Shown here: piece by piece, positions 25,216 to 34,863 of the stretch
How the letters are laid out: each line of letters opens with the position of its first letter
Position numbering within the stretch: the stretch's first letter is position 1
Origin: JBOHDX01 sp050700835
GTDB taxonomy: Bacteria > Actinomycetota > Actinomycetes > Propionibacteriales > Nocardioidaceae
Assembly (NCBI GenBank): GCA_050700835.1
Contig: JBOHDX010000148.1
Location: 7,442-71,441, forward strand
Reading direction: 5' to 3'
DNA: 64,000 nucleotides
The notes under the pieces: model-generated
Told to the model about the DNA's origin: nothing
Seen by the model: only the letters and a program-made list of their open reading frames with translations
Database searches by the model: none
Position numbers and translations under genes: made by a program

Positions 25216-25619
25216 CAACGCCGACGGCGCCAGACCATCATCTGCTGCGAGCCGGAGACCGGGACCGGAAGGTTCGGCGTGGCCGCGAGCGCAGTGTGGG
25301 CGGCGTCGAGCTCGGTCAGCAGCTCGGTGACCCGCCCCTGCAGCGCCGCCACCTGATGCTCGAGCTCGAGCACCCGGCGCACACCTTCGAGACCGAGACC
25401 TTCGGCGGTGAGCCGGGCGACCTCGCGCAGCAGCTCGATGTCGTGCAGCGAGTAGCGTCGGCCGCCGCCTCCGGTGCGGCCGGGGGACACCAGCCCCAGT
25501 CGGTCGTAGGTGCGAAGCGTCTGGGGATGCATGCCGGTCAGCTGTGCGGCCACGCTGATCACATAGACCGGGCTGTCCGGGCCGTGTGGCTCGAAACGGG
25601 GAGTGGTCATGTCAGGCAC
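25215..25619 (-). CDS. hspR: Heat-shock repressor HspR (MerR family)
   Basis: A 134-residue MerR-type regulator: winged HTH PVYVISVAAQLTGMHPQTLR, then TYDRLGLVSPGRTGGGGRRY, then a dimerisation helix (LELEHQVAALQGRVTELLTELD). The RLGLVSPxRTxGxxRRYS stretch is typical of HspR, which binds HAIR operators with DnaK as corepressor. It overlaps the 3' end of dnaJ by 8 bp if the ATG at 25619 is used; an ATG at 25610 is an alternative. HAIR-like sites upstream of dnaK and clpB in this window are its expected targets. Confidence 0.93.
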   Translation of the reverse strand: MPDMTTPRFEPHGPDSPVYVISVAAQLTGMHPQTLRTYDRLGLVSPGRTGGGGRRYSLHDIELLREVARLTAEGLGLEGVRRVLELEHQVAALQGRVTELLTELDAAHTALAATPNLPVPVSGSQQMMVWRRRR

Positions 25620-26745
25620 CCGTCGACAACATCGCGGCTCTCGGGTCGTCGCCGCCGCGAGCGGCGCGGTAGGCCTCGACCGCGGATGCGGCGTCGTCGG
25701 ACATCGCCGACGGCACCTGCACGTCGACGGTCACGAGCATGTCCGCGCGGATCCCGTCCTTGCGGCGAACGCCCTTGCCACGCACACGGAACGTCCGGCC
25801 GTTCGGAGTGCCGGGCGGGACCTTCAAAGACACCGGCCCGGCGTCGATGGTCGGCACCTTGATGGTGGCGCCGAGCGCCGCCTCGTCGAAGGTCACCGGG
25901 ACGGTGATCGTGAGGTTGTCGCCGCTGCGACCGAACCACTTGTGGTCGCCGACGTGGACGGTGACATAGAGGTCGCCGGATGGGCCCCCACGCTCGCCGG
26001 CCGCTCCCTTGCCGCGCAGCCTTATCCGCTGGGCGTCCTTGACCCCTGCGGGGATGCGCACCTGCATGGTGCGGCTGGAGCTGCCCCGACCCGACCCGTG
26101 GCAGGTCGGGCACGGGTCGTCGACGACCAGACCGCGCCCATGGCACTCGGTGCAGGGCTCGGTCATGGCGAACAGCCCGCCGGAGGCACCGGTCTGCATG
26201 CCGGTGCCTTCACACTTCGGGCACACCCGCGGCACCGTGCCGGCGCGGGCGCCGGTGCCGTGGCAGGAGGGACACGGCTCGTCACTGGTCATGCGCAGAG
26301 GAACCGTGACCCCCGACACCGACTGGTCGAAGCTGATCCGGGCCTCGGTCTCGACGTCCGCGCCGCGGCGTCCGGGTGACGTCGTGCGGGTACGTGCGCC
26401 CCCCGACCCACCACGGAAGATCCCGTCGAACAGGTCGGAGAAGTCGAACTGCATCCCGCCACCGCTGGTGCCGCCGCCGCCGGGGAAGTGGAAGCCTCCG
26501 GGGACGCTGCCGAAGGCGGAGCGCTGCTCGTCGTACTCCTTGCGCTTGTCGGCCGACGACAGGACCGCGTAGGCCTCGGACACTTCCTTGAACCGCTCCT
26601 CCGCCTTGGTGTCTCCGGGGTGGGAGTCGGGGTGGTTCTCGCGGGCCAGCTTGCGGTAGGCCTTCTTGACGTCCGACGCCGATGCGTCCTTGGCGACACC
26701 GAGCACCTTGTAGAAGTCCTTTGTCACCCAGTCACTGCTGGCCAC
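25612..26745 (-). CDS. dnaJ: Chaperone DnaJ (type I J protein)
   Basis: A 377-residue Hsp40. The J domain (DFYKVLGVAKDAS...) contains the HPD motif in ENHPDSHP. A Gly/Phe-rich region (GGFHFPGGGGTSGGGM) is followed by four CxxCxGxG zinc motifs (CPSCHGTG, CPKCEGTG, CTECHGRG, CPTCHGSG) at ~160-225 and two C-terminal beta-sandwich domains. It stimulates DnaK ATPase and delivers substrates. The order grpE-dnaJ-hspR with dnaK first is the standard actinobacterial arrangement. The start at ATG 26745 gives MASSDWVTKDFYKVLG; upstream is a 39-nt gap to grpE with a good GGAGG site. Confidence 0.96.
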   Translation of the reverse strand: MASSDWVTKDFYKVLGVAKDASASDVKKAYRKLARENHPDSHPGDTKAEERFKEVSEAYAVLSSADKRKEYDEQRSAFGSVPGGFHFPGGGGTSGGGMQFDFSDLFDGIFRGGSGGARTRTTSPGRRGADVETEARISFDQSVSGVTVPLRMTSDEPCPSCHGTGARAGTVPRVCPKCEGTGMQTGASGGLFAMTEPCTECHGRGLVVDDPCPTCHGSGRGSSSRTMQVRIPAGVKDAQRIRLRGKGAAGERGGPSGDLYVTVHVGDHKWFGRSGDNLTITVPVTFDEAALGATIKVPTIDAGPVSLKVPPGTPNGRTFRVRGKGVRRKDGIRADMLVTVDVQVPSAMSDDAASAVEAYRAARGGDDPRAAMLSTGA

Positions 26746-26784
26746 GCGTTCACCTCCTCCGGGAGTGTGCGGTCGGTCCGACGG

Positions 26785-27545
26785 TCACTGCGCCGGGGTG
26801 TCGGGACCGTCGGTCCCAGGGCCGGCCGCAGTGTCGCCCGCAGCGTTGCCCGCCGGGGCGCCCGCAGTATCGCCCGCCGGGCCGGCCGCAGTATCGCCCG
26901 CCGGGTCGGATCCCGGCCGAGCGCCCGGCTCGGGCTCGGCCTGGTGGGCCGGCTCCAGCACCGCGACCCGGGCGGGGCGGATCACCCGGTCACCGACGCG
27001 GTAGCCGGTCTGCAGGATGGTCTGTGCCACGGGCCCGGCGAGCTCGGACTCCTCGTCGGCATAGGCGTGCATGAGCGCCTCGTGCACATGCGGGTCGAAC
27101 GCGTCGCCGGGCGCACCGAACCGGGTCAGCCCGTGCGTGGCCAGGATCCGCTCCAAGGAGTCCGCGACCGCTTTGAAGCCACCCTCGAGCTGGCCGTGGT
27201 CTCGCGCCCGGTCCAGGTCGTCGAGCACCGGCAACAACGCGGTGAGCACGCTCGCGGCAGCGCTCGCCCGGACGACTTCCCGGTCACGGTCCACCCGGCG
27301 CTTGTAGTTGAGGTACTCCGCCTGCAGGCGTTGCAGATCTGCGGTCCGCTCGGCGAGCTGGGTACGCACGGTCGCGAGCTCGTCCGTGTCGGCCGGTGTG
27401 CTCTGGTCGCCGGGCGCCGGTCCGGCGGCCGCAGTCTCCCGCGGCTCCCGGACCGCGCCGGTCTCGGGGTCGAGCCGACGCCGGTCACGGACGACCGGCC
27501 CCTGCGGCTCCTCCACGGAACTCGGCTCCGACGGGGCGTGTGGAC

Positions 27546-27549
<4 letters not shown>
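26785..27549 (-). CDS. grpE: Nucleotide exchange factor GrpE
   Basis: A 254-residue DnaK exchange factor starting at the GTG that overlaps the dnaK stop (GTGA). An acidic disordered N-terminus leads to the long dimerising helix (AERTADLQRLQAEYLNYKRR) and the four-helix/beta-wing head with VLDDLDRARDHG and FDPHVHEALM, RVIRPARVAVL. The C-terminal ~45 residues are a low-complexity tail built from repeated AGDTAAGP/AGDTAGAP units, matching GC-rich tandem repeats at ~26820-26905. Family GrpE proteins normally end soon after the VLEPA segment, so this tail is an addition. Confidence 0.95.
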
Positions 27550-29390
<1,841 letters not shown>

Positions 29391-29548
29391 GGGTGTGCCT
29401 CCTGATCTTGGCCGCTCGTGGCGGCATCGTTGCGGGCTGGTCTCCGGTGTGCCGGGACCGGGAGTGAGGGTCTGGGCGGGGTGCGACGACGAGCTCGGTC
29501 GCCTCCCTGAGCACCAGTCTGGCGGGTGCCAGGCTGACGATCAAATCA

Positions 29549-29569
29549 GTTGAGTCTGACAGGCTCAAC
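29549..29569. promoter_or_regulatory. HAIR operator for HspR upstream of dnaK
   Basis: GTTGAGT-CTGACAG-GCTCAAC is a 21-bp element with perfect GTTGAG/CTCAAC arms, matching the HAIR consensus CTTGAGT-N7-ACTCAAG. On the minus strand the TTGAGC of the site and a TTTGAT 17 nt further could be -35 and -10 boxes, so bound HspR would cover the promoter. The 29391-29777 gap otherwise holds only the dnaK leader and a family A inverted repeat. Confidence 0.82.
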
Positions 29570-29632
29570 CTGGCGCCGGGCGACGATGTTCCCGGCGACG
29601 CCCGGCTGCCCGCGTGACGCCCCTCACCCGGC

Positions 29633-29691
29633 GCAATTGCGGGAAAGTGGCTCGGATTCGGCCTTCGAGACGACCACTTTCCCGCAATCGC
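29633..29691. repeat. Inverted repeat of family A, copy 3
   Basis: Arms at 29633-29650 (GCAATTGCGGGAAAGTGG) and 29674-29691 pair over 17 of 18 positions around a 23-nt loop. It lies between the end of the thiamine-type ECF operon and the dnaK promoter, consistent with a terminator for the upstream operon. Confidence 0.8.
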
Positions 29692-29777
29692 GGGCAGGGG
29701 GGCCCTCCACGGTACGGCTGGCGAGTAGAGCCACGGCGTGGGAGTGCCGCGTGCCGCGTGCCGCGCGCGGACCCAGG

Positions 29778-30545
29778 TCAGAGGGAGCGCACGACGGCCG
29801 GGAGCACAGCGAGAGCGACCGCGACGCCGACGACGGCGGTGTCCGGGAGGCGCCACGCCGCGGCCTCTGCCCAGGTACGCCGGCGCGCTGAGGCGAACCC
29901 ACGGGCGTCCATCGCCACCGCCATCCGAGCGGTGACGCGCAGGGACTCGACCATCAGGCCGAAGGTGAGCCTCCCCACGTGGACGGTCCGGCGTACCGGG
30001 TTGCGGCCGGGCTCCATTCCCCGGGCGCGACGGGCGCGTTCGAGCTGGGTCCATACCGCGCCGAGGCGTTCGAAGCGCGCCATCGCGGCCGTCACGGCTG
30101 CGACCGGCCGGGCCGGAAGGTGCAGCTGCTGGGCCAGGCAGTCACCGAGCCGAGCAGGGTCGATGACGGGCGCGAGGAGTACGCCGGGGAAGGCCAGGAC
30201 GAGGATCCGCAAACCGGCCGTGAGCGCCAGAGCAACGACGTGACCCGCCAGCAGCCAGGTCGAGAAACCGACCGAGAAGCCGGCGAACAGGGCGGGCAGC
30301 AGGCGGACGCCCATCGCAACCAGCCCAGGGACGAACAGGATCGCCAGCGCCAGGTCCACGGCCACCGCCACGGCCCCCACCCCGACCGAGTCGACGAAGG
30401 CGGACTCGACCACCGCGGCGAAGCCGATCGTCAACACGGCAAGGGGATTGGCTCGAACGAGCACCGCCTTGGCGCGCCTCACCGGGCACCACCACACGCC
30501 GGCCGACCCGCCCGAACGGCCCCGGACTTGGCGCGCATCGCGCAT
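29778..30545 (-). CDS. ECF transporter T component (YkoC-like) of the thiamine/HMP importer
   Basis: A 255-residue membrane protein of the EcfT/CbiQ family with helices at ~35-130 (LAVLTIGFAAVVESAFVD, FAGFSVGFSTWLLAGHVVAL). Two Ala-Arg-Gly-type coupling motifs are visible, RRARGMEPG near residue 180 and AMDARGFAS near residue 222, which dock the ATPases. Its ATG shares a base with the ATPase stop (TGATG), so it is the third gene of the TPP-riboswitch operon. Confidence 0.9.
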   Translation of the reverse strand: MRDARQVRGRSGGSAGVWWCPVRRAKAVLVRANPLAVLTIGFAAVVESAFVDSVGVGAVAVAVDLALAILFVPGLVAMGVRLLPALFAGFSVGFSTWLLAGHVVALALTAGLRILVLAFPGVLLAPVIDPARLGDCLAQQLHLPARPVAAVTAAMARFERLGAVWTQLERARRARGMEPGRNPVRRTVHVGRLTFGLMVESLRVTARMAVAMDARGFASARRRTWAEAAAWRLPDTAVVGVAVALAVLPAVVRSL

Positions 30546-32065
30546 CACGCTGCGTCCACGACGCTGCCGGCGACTAGGTGGACGCGTGCGTCCACGACTG
30601 TTTCGACGAGCAGCCGGTCGTGCGTGGACACGCCGACGGCGACGCCGCACCGTGCCGAGGTAGCCAGCCATCCGGCGACCGCAGCCCACGTGTTCCGATC
30701 CTGTCCGACCGTCGGCTCGTCCAGCAGCGCGAGCGCCGGCCTGTGCGCCAACGCGGCGATCAGCGCCAGCCGGCGTTGCTCGCCGCCCGAGAGACGCCGC
30801 GGGTCCGCCCCTGCGAGGTGCTCCAGTCCCATCAGCGCGAGCAGCGCATCGACGTCGACGACCCGGCCGAGCCGGCCGGCGGTGACGCGCACCTCGTCGC
30901 GAACCGAACGGGCGACGAGTCCGTGCTCGGGATCCTGGGGGACCCAACCCACCCGTGCGGCCAGCGTCGACGACCGCCACCGCCACGGCGCCGCACACGA
31001 CCCGGACGCCATCGACGGGACTACCTCCACGGCGCCGTCGGTCGGCCGGAGCAGCCCGGCTAGAGCCGCGACGAGGGTCGACTTGCCGGCGCCGCTGCGA
31101 CCGGTGAACGCGGTCACCTTGCCGGCGTCGAGACCGACCGAGACACCGTCGAGGGCTCGTTGACTCCGGCTGCTCCGCAGGCCGCGGGTTCGCAGCGTCA
31201 CCCCGAGATCCCGGGTCCGCACCGTCAGGTCGGCTAGCCCGGGCCCGGCGTCCGGCCTCACCAGCGCCGGCGGGACCGTCGATGGCACCGGTGCGGCAAC
31301 GACGGGTACCCACAGGCCGGCCGCCGCCAGGCGCTCACCCTCCGACTCCAGGGCCGCCCCAGGCGACGCGTCGCACGCGATCACACCGCCGGGGCCGAGC
31401 ACGACGAGCCGGTCTACATGGTCCAGCCACGGTTCGAGTCGGTGCTCGACGACGACGAGAGTGGCGCCCGTGGCGTCGACGACGTCCAGCACCGCGCGTC
31501 TGACGAGGGCCGCCGACTCGTCGTCCAGCATCGACGTCGGCTCGTCGAGCAGCAGCAGGCCTGGACGCAGCGCCAACGCGCCGGCCAGGGCCAGCCGCTG
31601 CGTCTCGCCCCCGGACAGCGTTCCGGTCGGCGTCGACCGTGGGTACGGGAACCCGACCAGACCCAGCCCGTGGTCGACCCGGCGCCAGATCTCATCCCGC
31701 GGCAACCCGAGGTTCTCGGGACCGAAGGCGACGTCGCGGCCGACGAGGTCAGCGACGACCGAGTCACCGGGGTTCTGGAGCAGCAGGCCGGCCGGCCCGT
31801 CGACGTCGACGGTTCCGAACGACTCTCCGTCACCCGCGCTGGCCAGGACTCCAGCAGCGGCGCGCAGCAAGGTCGACTTCCCGGCCCCGCTCGGCCCGGC
31901 GAGCAGCACCCGCTCGCCGGGCGCGATGTCGAGGTCGAGGTCGTGGATCACCGGCTGGCGACGACCGACGGGTCGCCAACCGAAGCCTCCGAAGCGGAGC
32001 GCTGCCGGTCGCCCGCGCTCAGATCGCGTGCCGGTCACGGTGCTCGTGACCGGCCGGGAAGGCAT
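30545..32065 (-). CDS. ECF transporter fused double ATPase (YkoD-like)
   Basis: About 500 residues with two ABC ATPase domains. Domain 1 has Walker A GPSGAGKST, signature LSGGETQR and Walker B LLLLDEPTSMLD. Domain 2 has GRSGAGKST, signature LSGGEQRR and LALLDEPTVGQD, with H-loops VVEHRLE and VSTHDRL. Unlike the cobalamin cassette ATPase, both signatures are canonical. The frame opens at ATG 32065, overlapping ykoE by 47 bp; GTG codons at 32050 and 32038 are shorter, more likely starts. It forms the energising unit with the T and YkoE-type S subunits. Confidence 0.92.
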   Translation of the reverse strand: MPSRPVTSTVTGTRSERGRPAALRFGGFGWRPVGRRQPVIHDLDLDIAPGERVLLAGPSGAGKSTLLRAAAGVLASAGDGESFGTVDVDGPAGLLLQNPGDSVVADLVGRDVAFGPENLGLPRDEIWRRVDHGLGLVGFPYPRSTPTGTLSGGETQRLALAGALALRPGLLLLDEPTSMLDDESAALVRRAVLDVVDATGATLVVVEHRLEPWLDHVDRLVVLGPGGVIACDASPGAALESEGERLAAAGLWVPVVAAPVPSTVPPALVRPDAGPGLADLTVRTRDLGVTLRTRGLRSSRSQRALDGVSVGLDAGKVTAFTGRSGAGKSTLVAALAGLLRPTDGAVEVVPSMASGSCAAPWRWRSSTLAARVGWVPQDPEHGLVARSVRDEVRVTAGRLGRVVDVDALLALMGLEHLAGADPRRLSGGEQRRLALIAALAHRPALALLDEPTVGQDRNTWAAVAGWLATSARCGVAVGVSTHDRLLVETVVDARVHLVAGSVVDAA

Positions 32066-32651
32066 CGAGCGCGCCGCTGACGGCGAGCGCGCGCACGAGC
32101 AGCGACCCGAGCAAGCCTGCGACGAGGGCGCCGGAGACGGCGAAGAGCCCTGCGTACAGGAGCTTGTACGTCATGGACCAGTCGGCGTAGTAGGCGCCCC
32201 ACTCGTACACGGCTTCGGCGATCGCCGCCGCGATGCCGGAGAGGGCAGCGACCCACACGTTGAACCGGCGGTAGAGGAAGATCGCGAGCACCAGCTCGGC
32301 ACCAGCACCCTGCAGCAGTCCGGCGATCATGGTGGATGCGCCCCACTGCCCGCCCACGAGGTACTCAACGTTGGCGGCGACCAGCTCGGCCAGAAGCGCG
32401 GCCCCCGGACGACGGACCACGAGACCGGCGACGACGCCCGCCATCAGCCAGGGTCCGCCGAGCAGCCCCGATGCGGGCAGGTAGAAGCTGAACAGCGCGT
32501 TCACGCCGGTGTAGGCCTGGTCCCACCCGAAGTAGGCGACCCCGAAGGCGACGCCGAACATCGCCGCCGTGACGAGGTCGACGGTGCGGTAGTCGAGCAG
32601 CCCGCCGATGCGCGAGCGGCCGGGCAGCTGCGTGGACGTGGACGATGTCAT
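32019..32651 (-). CDS. YkoE-family ECF S component (thiamine precursor/HMP uptake)
   Basis: A 210-residue membrane protein starting at ATG 32651 with GGGAG immediately upstream, inside the TPP riboswitch 3' end. It has about five to six hydrophobic segments and YkoE-type stretches (AAMFGVAFGVAYFGWDQAY, GGPWLMAGVVAGLVVRRPGA, QGAGAELVLAIFLYRRF). YkoE with YkoC and YkoD imports hydroxymethylpyrimidine/thiamine-related compounds. Gene order S-A-T and riboswitch control both agree with this role. Confidence 0.92.
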   Translation of the reverse strand: MTSSTSTQLPGRSRIGGLLDYRTVDLVTAAMFGVAFGVAYFGWDQAYTGVNALFSFYLPASGLLGGPWLMAGVVAGLVVRRPGAALLAELVAANVEYLVGGQWGASTMIAGLLQGAGAELVLAIFLYRRFNVWVAALSGIAAAIAEAVYEWGAYYADWSMTYKLLYAGLFAVSGALVAGLLGSLLVRALAVSGALDAFPAGHEHRDRHAI

Positions 32652-32659
32652 GGAGACTC

Positions 32660-32748
32660 CCGACTCCCTTCGCCGGTGCTAACCGGAGCAGGTTCAAGGG
32701 TCTGCGGCGGACCGCACTCTCAGCGCCTGGTGGCGCTCCCCTGTCGTA
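32660..32748 (-). promoter_or_regulatory. TPP (thi box) riboswitch
   Basis: On the minus strand the leader reads GGGGAGCGCCACCAGGCGCT, then GAGAGTGCGG, then GACCCTTGAACCTG, then GGTTAGCACCGGCGAAGGGA. These are the conserved blocks of the TPP aptamer (CTGAGA pyrimidine-sensing loop and ACCTG..CGAAGGGA thiazole/pyrophosphate side). It ends about 10 nt from the ykoE start, so its 3' strand (GAAGGGAG) can mask the ribosome site directly: ligand-dependent translation shutoff is likely. Confidence 0.95.
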
Positions 32749-32864
32749 CGTCGTCCACGCTACACCTGCGGGTCGAGAAGCTCCTGCCGGCCGAGCATGG
32801 CCGCGCTGGCACTGGCCCTGGGGCGTTGCCCGGACCTGTGGGCGGGCACGGGTACGTTGCGGGC

Positions 32865-33680
32865 GTGATCTCCCAAGCCGAGAAGGCGAGCCACTTCCGT
32901 GCCCTGCATGTCCCCGGCCGTCCGCTGCTCATCCCGAACCCGTGGGATGCCGGATCGGCGCGTCTGCTGGTGTCGCTGGGGTTCGCCGCGCTGGCCACCA
33001 CCAGCAGCGGCTTCGCCGCCACCCTCGGCCGGCCGGACGGCTCGGTGAGCAAGGACCAGGTGCTCGAGCACTGCGCATCGGTGGTTGCGGCAGTGGACGC
33101 GCCGGTGTCGGCCGACCTCGAGAACGGCTTCGCCGACGACCCGCAAGGTGTGTTCGCCACCGTGGCGGAAGCTGCTGCGACCGGACTCGCGGGCTGCTCG
33201 ATCGAGGACTTCAGCGACCGCCCGGACACACCCATCTACGATCGGGCGCTGGCCGCGCAGCGGGTCGCCGCCGCAGCCGAGGCGGCGCACGCCGACGTGG
33301 ACATGGTGCTGACCGGGCGCGCCGAGAACTTCATCCGCGGCAACCCCGACCTCGCGGACACGATTGCCCGCCTGCAGGCGTACCAGGAGGCTGGCGCCGA
33401 CGTGTTGTACGCGCCCGGGCTGGTCGATCTGGCCGACATCCGAACAGTGGTCAGCTCGGTCGACCGGCCCCTGAACGTGCTGGCGTGGCCGGGGCTTCCG
33501 GACGTGTCCCGGCTGGCCGAGGCGGGCGTCGCCCGGATCTCGGTCGGCGGCGGCTTCGCTCAGGTGGCGTGGGGTGCCGTGGTGCGTGCCGGACGCGAGC
33601 TGCTCGACGACGGCACGTTCGGCTACCTCGAGCTGGCCGCGCAGGGGCGGGCTCAGTCGGCGGCCGCTTTCGATGCCTGA
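32865..33680 (+). CDS. Isocitrate lyase/phosphoenolpyruvate mutase superfamily protein
   Basis: A 271-residue TIM-barrel enzyme starting at GTG 32865 (VISQAEKASHFRALHVP). It shows LLIPNPWDAGSARLLVSLGF, TTSSGFAATLG, VSADLENGFADDP (Mg-binding acidic residues), GCSIEDFSD and MVLTGRAENFIRGN. This subgroup lacks the KKCGH motif of true isocitrate lyase, so it may be a 2-methylisocitrate-lyase-like or oxaloacetate-hydrolase-like C-C lyase of unknown substrate. It is divergent from the YkoE operon and converges on hutI. Confidence 0.85.
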   Translation: MISQAEKASHFRALHVPGRPLLIPNPWDAGSARLLVSLGFAALATTSSGFAATLGRPDGSVSKDQVLEHCASVVAAVDAPVSADLENGFADDPQGVFATVAEAAATGLAGCSIEDFSDRPDTPIYDRALAAQRVAAAAEAAHADVDMVLTGRAENFIRGNPDLADTIARLQAYQEAGADVLYAPGLVDLADIRTVVSSVDRPLNVLAWPGLPDVSRLAEAGVARISVGGGFAQVAWGAVVRAGRELLDDGTFGYLELAAQGRAQSAAAFDA

Positions 33681-33690
33681 CGAGGCGCGC

Positions 33691-34863
33691 TCAGACGATC
33701 CGCCGGCCGCGCTTCCAGCTGCTGCTCACCAGCGGCACGCCCGGCCGGTACGCCAGGTGCACGTATGACGGGGCGTCGAGAACGCTGAAGTCGGCCGAGC
33801 GGCCGACCACGAGACGCCCGATGTCCTCCCGGCCCAGCGCGGCCGCGCCGCCGGCGGTCGCCGACCACAGTGCCTGTGCGGGCGACATGCGCATCTCGCG
33901 CACCGCGAGCGCGATGCACAACGGCATCGACGACGTGAAGCACGATCCCGGGTTGCAGTCGGTCGCCAGCGCCACCGTGACCCCGGCGTCAAGCAGCCGG
34001 ACCGCGTCAGGATAGGGCGACCTGGTGGCGAACTCCACCCCCGGCAGCAGAGTCGCCACCACCCCCGACGAGGCCAGCGCGTCGATGTCGGCGCTGCTGA
34101 GGAAGGTGCAGTGGTCTGCCGCCGCGGCGCCGACCTCGGCGGCCAGCTGCACCCCGGGTCCCTCTCCGAGTTGATTCGCGTGGATCCGCGGCCGGAGCCC
34201 AGACGCCTTGCCCGCTTGAAGGATCGCCCGCGCTTGATCGCCGTCGAAGGCGCCGCGCTCACAGAAGACATCGATCCACCGGGCATGCGGGCGGCAGGCG
34301 CGGAGCATCGGGCCGGTGACGAGGTCGACATAGGCAGCCACATCGCCCGCGTACTCCGGTGGGACAACGTGGGCGCCGAGATAGGTGGTCTCGTCGGTCA
34401 CGGCACGGGCCAGCGCCAGCGACCGCGCTTCGTCGGCCACGGTCAAGCCATAGCCGCTCTTGACCTCAACGGTGGTGGTGCCTTGCCGGGCCATCTCCGC
34501 GATGAGGCGGCCGAGGTTGGTCGCCAGCAGCTCGTCGGGAGCGGCGCGAGTGGCTGCGACGGTGGTGGCGATGCCACCGGCGGAGTAGGCGGTGCCGGTC
34601 ATCCGAGCGGCGAACTCCGCGGACCGGTCGCCGGCGAACACCAGATGCGAGTGGGAGTCCACGAAGCCGGGAACCACGGCGGCGCCCCTGACGTCGAGCC
34701 GCTGGTCCGCCTCGGGCGACTCGCTCCCTGGCCCGATCCACGCGATCCGGCCGTTCTCGACCACCAGCGCCGCGCCACGAACCACGCCGGCCGGGGACTG
34801 GTCCCCCGTCGAGTCGTCGCACGTCGACAGCTCACCGATGCCGGTGACGAGCAGGCTGGTCAT
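33691..34863 (-). CDS. hutI: Imidazolonepropionase
   Basis: A 390-residue amidohydrolase converting 4-imidazolone-5-propanoate to N-formimino-L-glutamate, third step of histidine breakdown. It shows the metal site GFVDSHSHLVFAGDR (HxH), the conserved EVKSGYGLTVADEA, GAHVVPPEY, IHANQLGEG and ALATDCNPGSCFTSSM. Its ATG overlaps the hutF stop (ATGA), so it is the last of a four-gene operon. The longer frame to 34986 has no extra homology and overlaps hutF. Confidence 0.96.
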   Translation of the reverse strand: MTSLLVTGIGELSTCDDSTGDQSPAGVVRGAALVVENGRIAWIGPGSESPEADQRLDVRGAAVVPGFVDSHSHLVFAGDRSAEFAARMTGTAYSAGGIATTVAATRAAPDELLATNLGRLIAEMARQGTTTVEVKSGYGLTVADEARSLALARAVTDETTYLGAHVVPPEYAGDVAAYVDLVTGPMLRACRPHARWIDVFCERGAFDGDQARAILQAGKASGLRPRIHANQLGEGPGVQLAAEVGAAAADHCTFLSSADIDALASSGVVATLLPGVEFATRSPYPDAVRLLDAGVTVALATDCNPGSCFTSSMPLCIALAVREMRMSPAQALWSATAGGAAALGREDIGRLVVGRSADFSVLDAPSYVHLAYRPGVPLVSSSWKRGRRIV

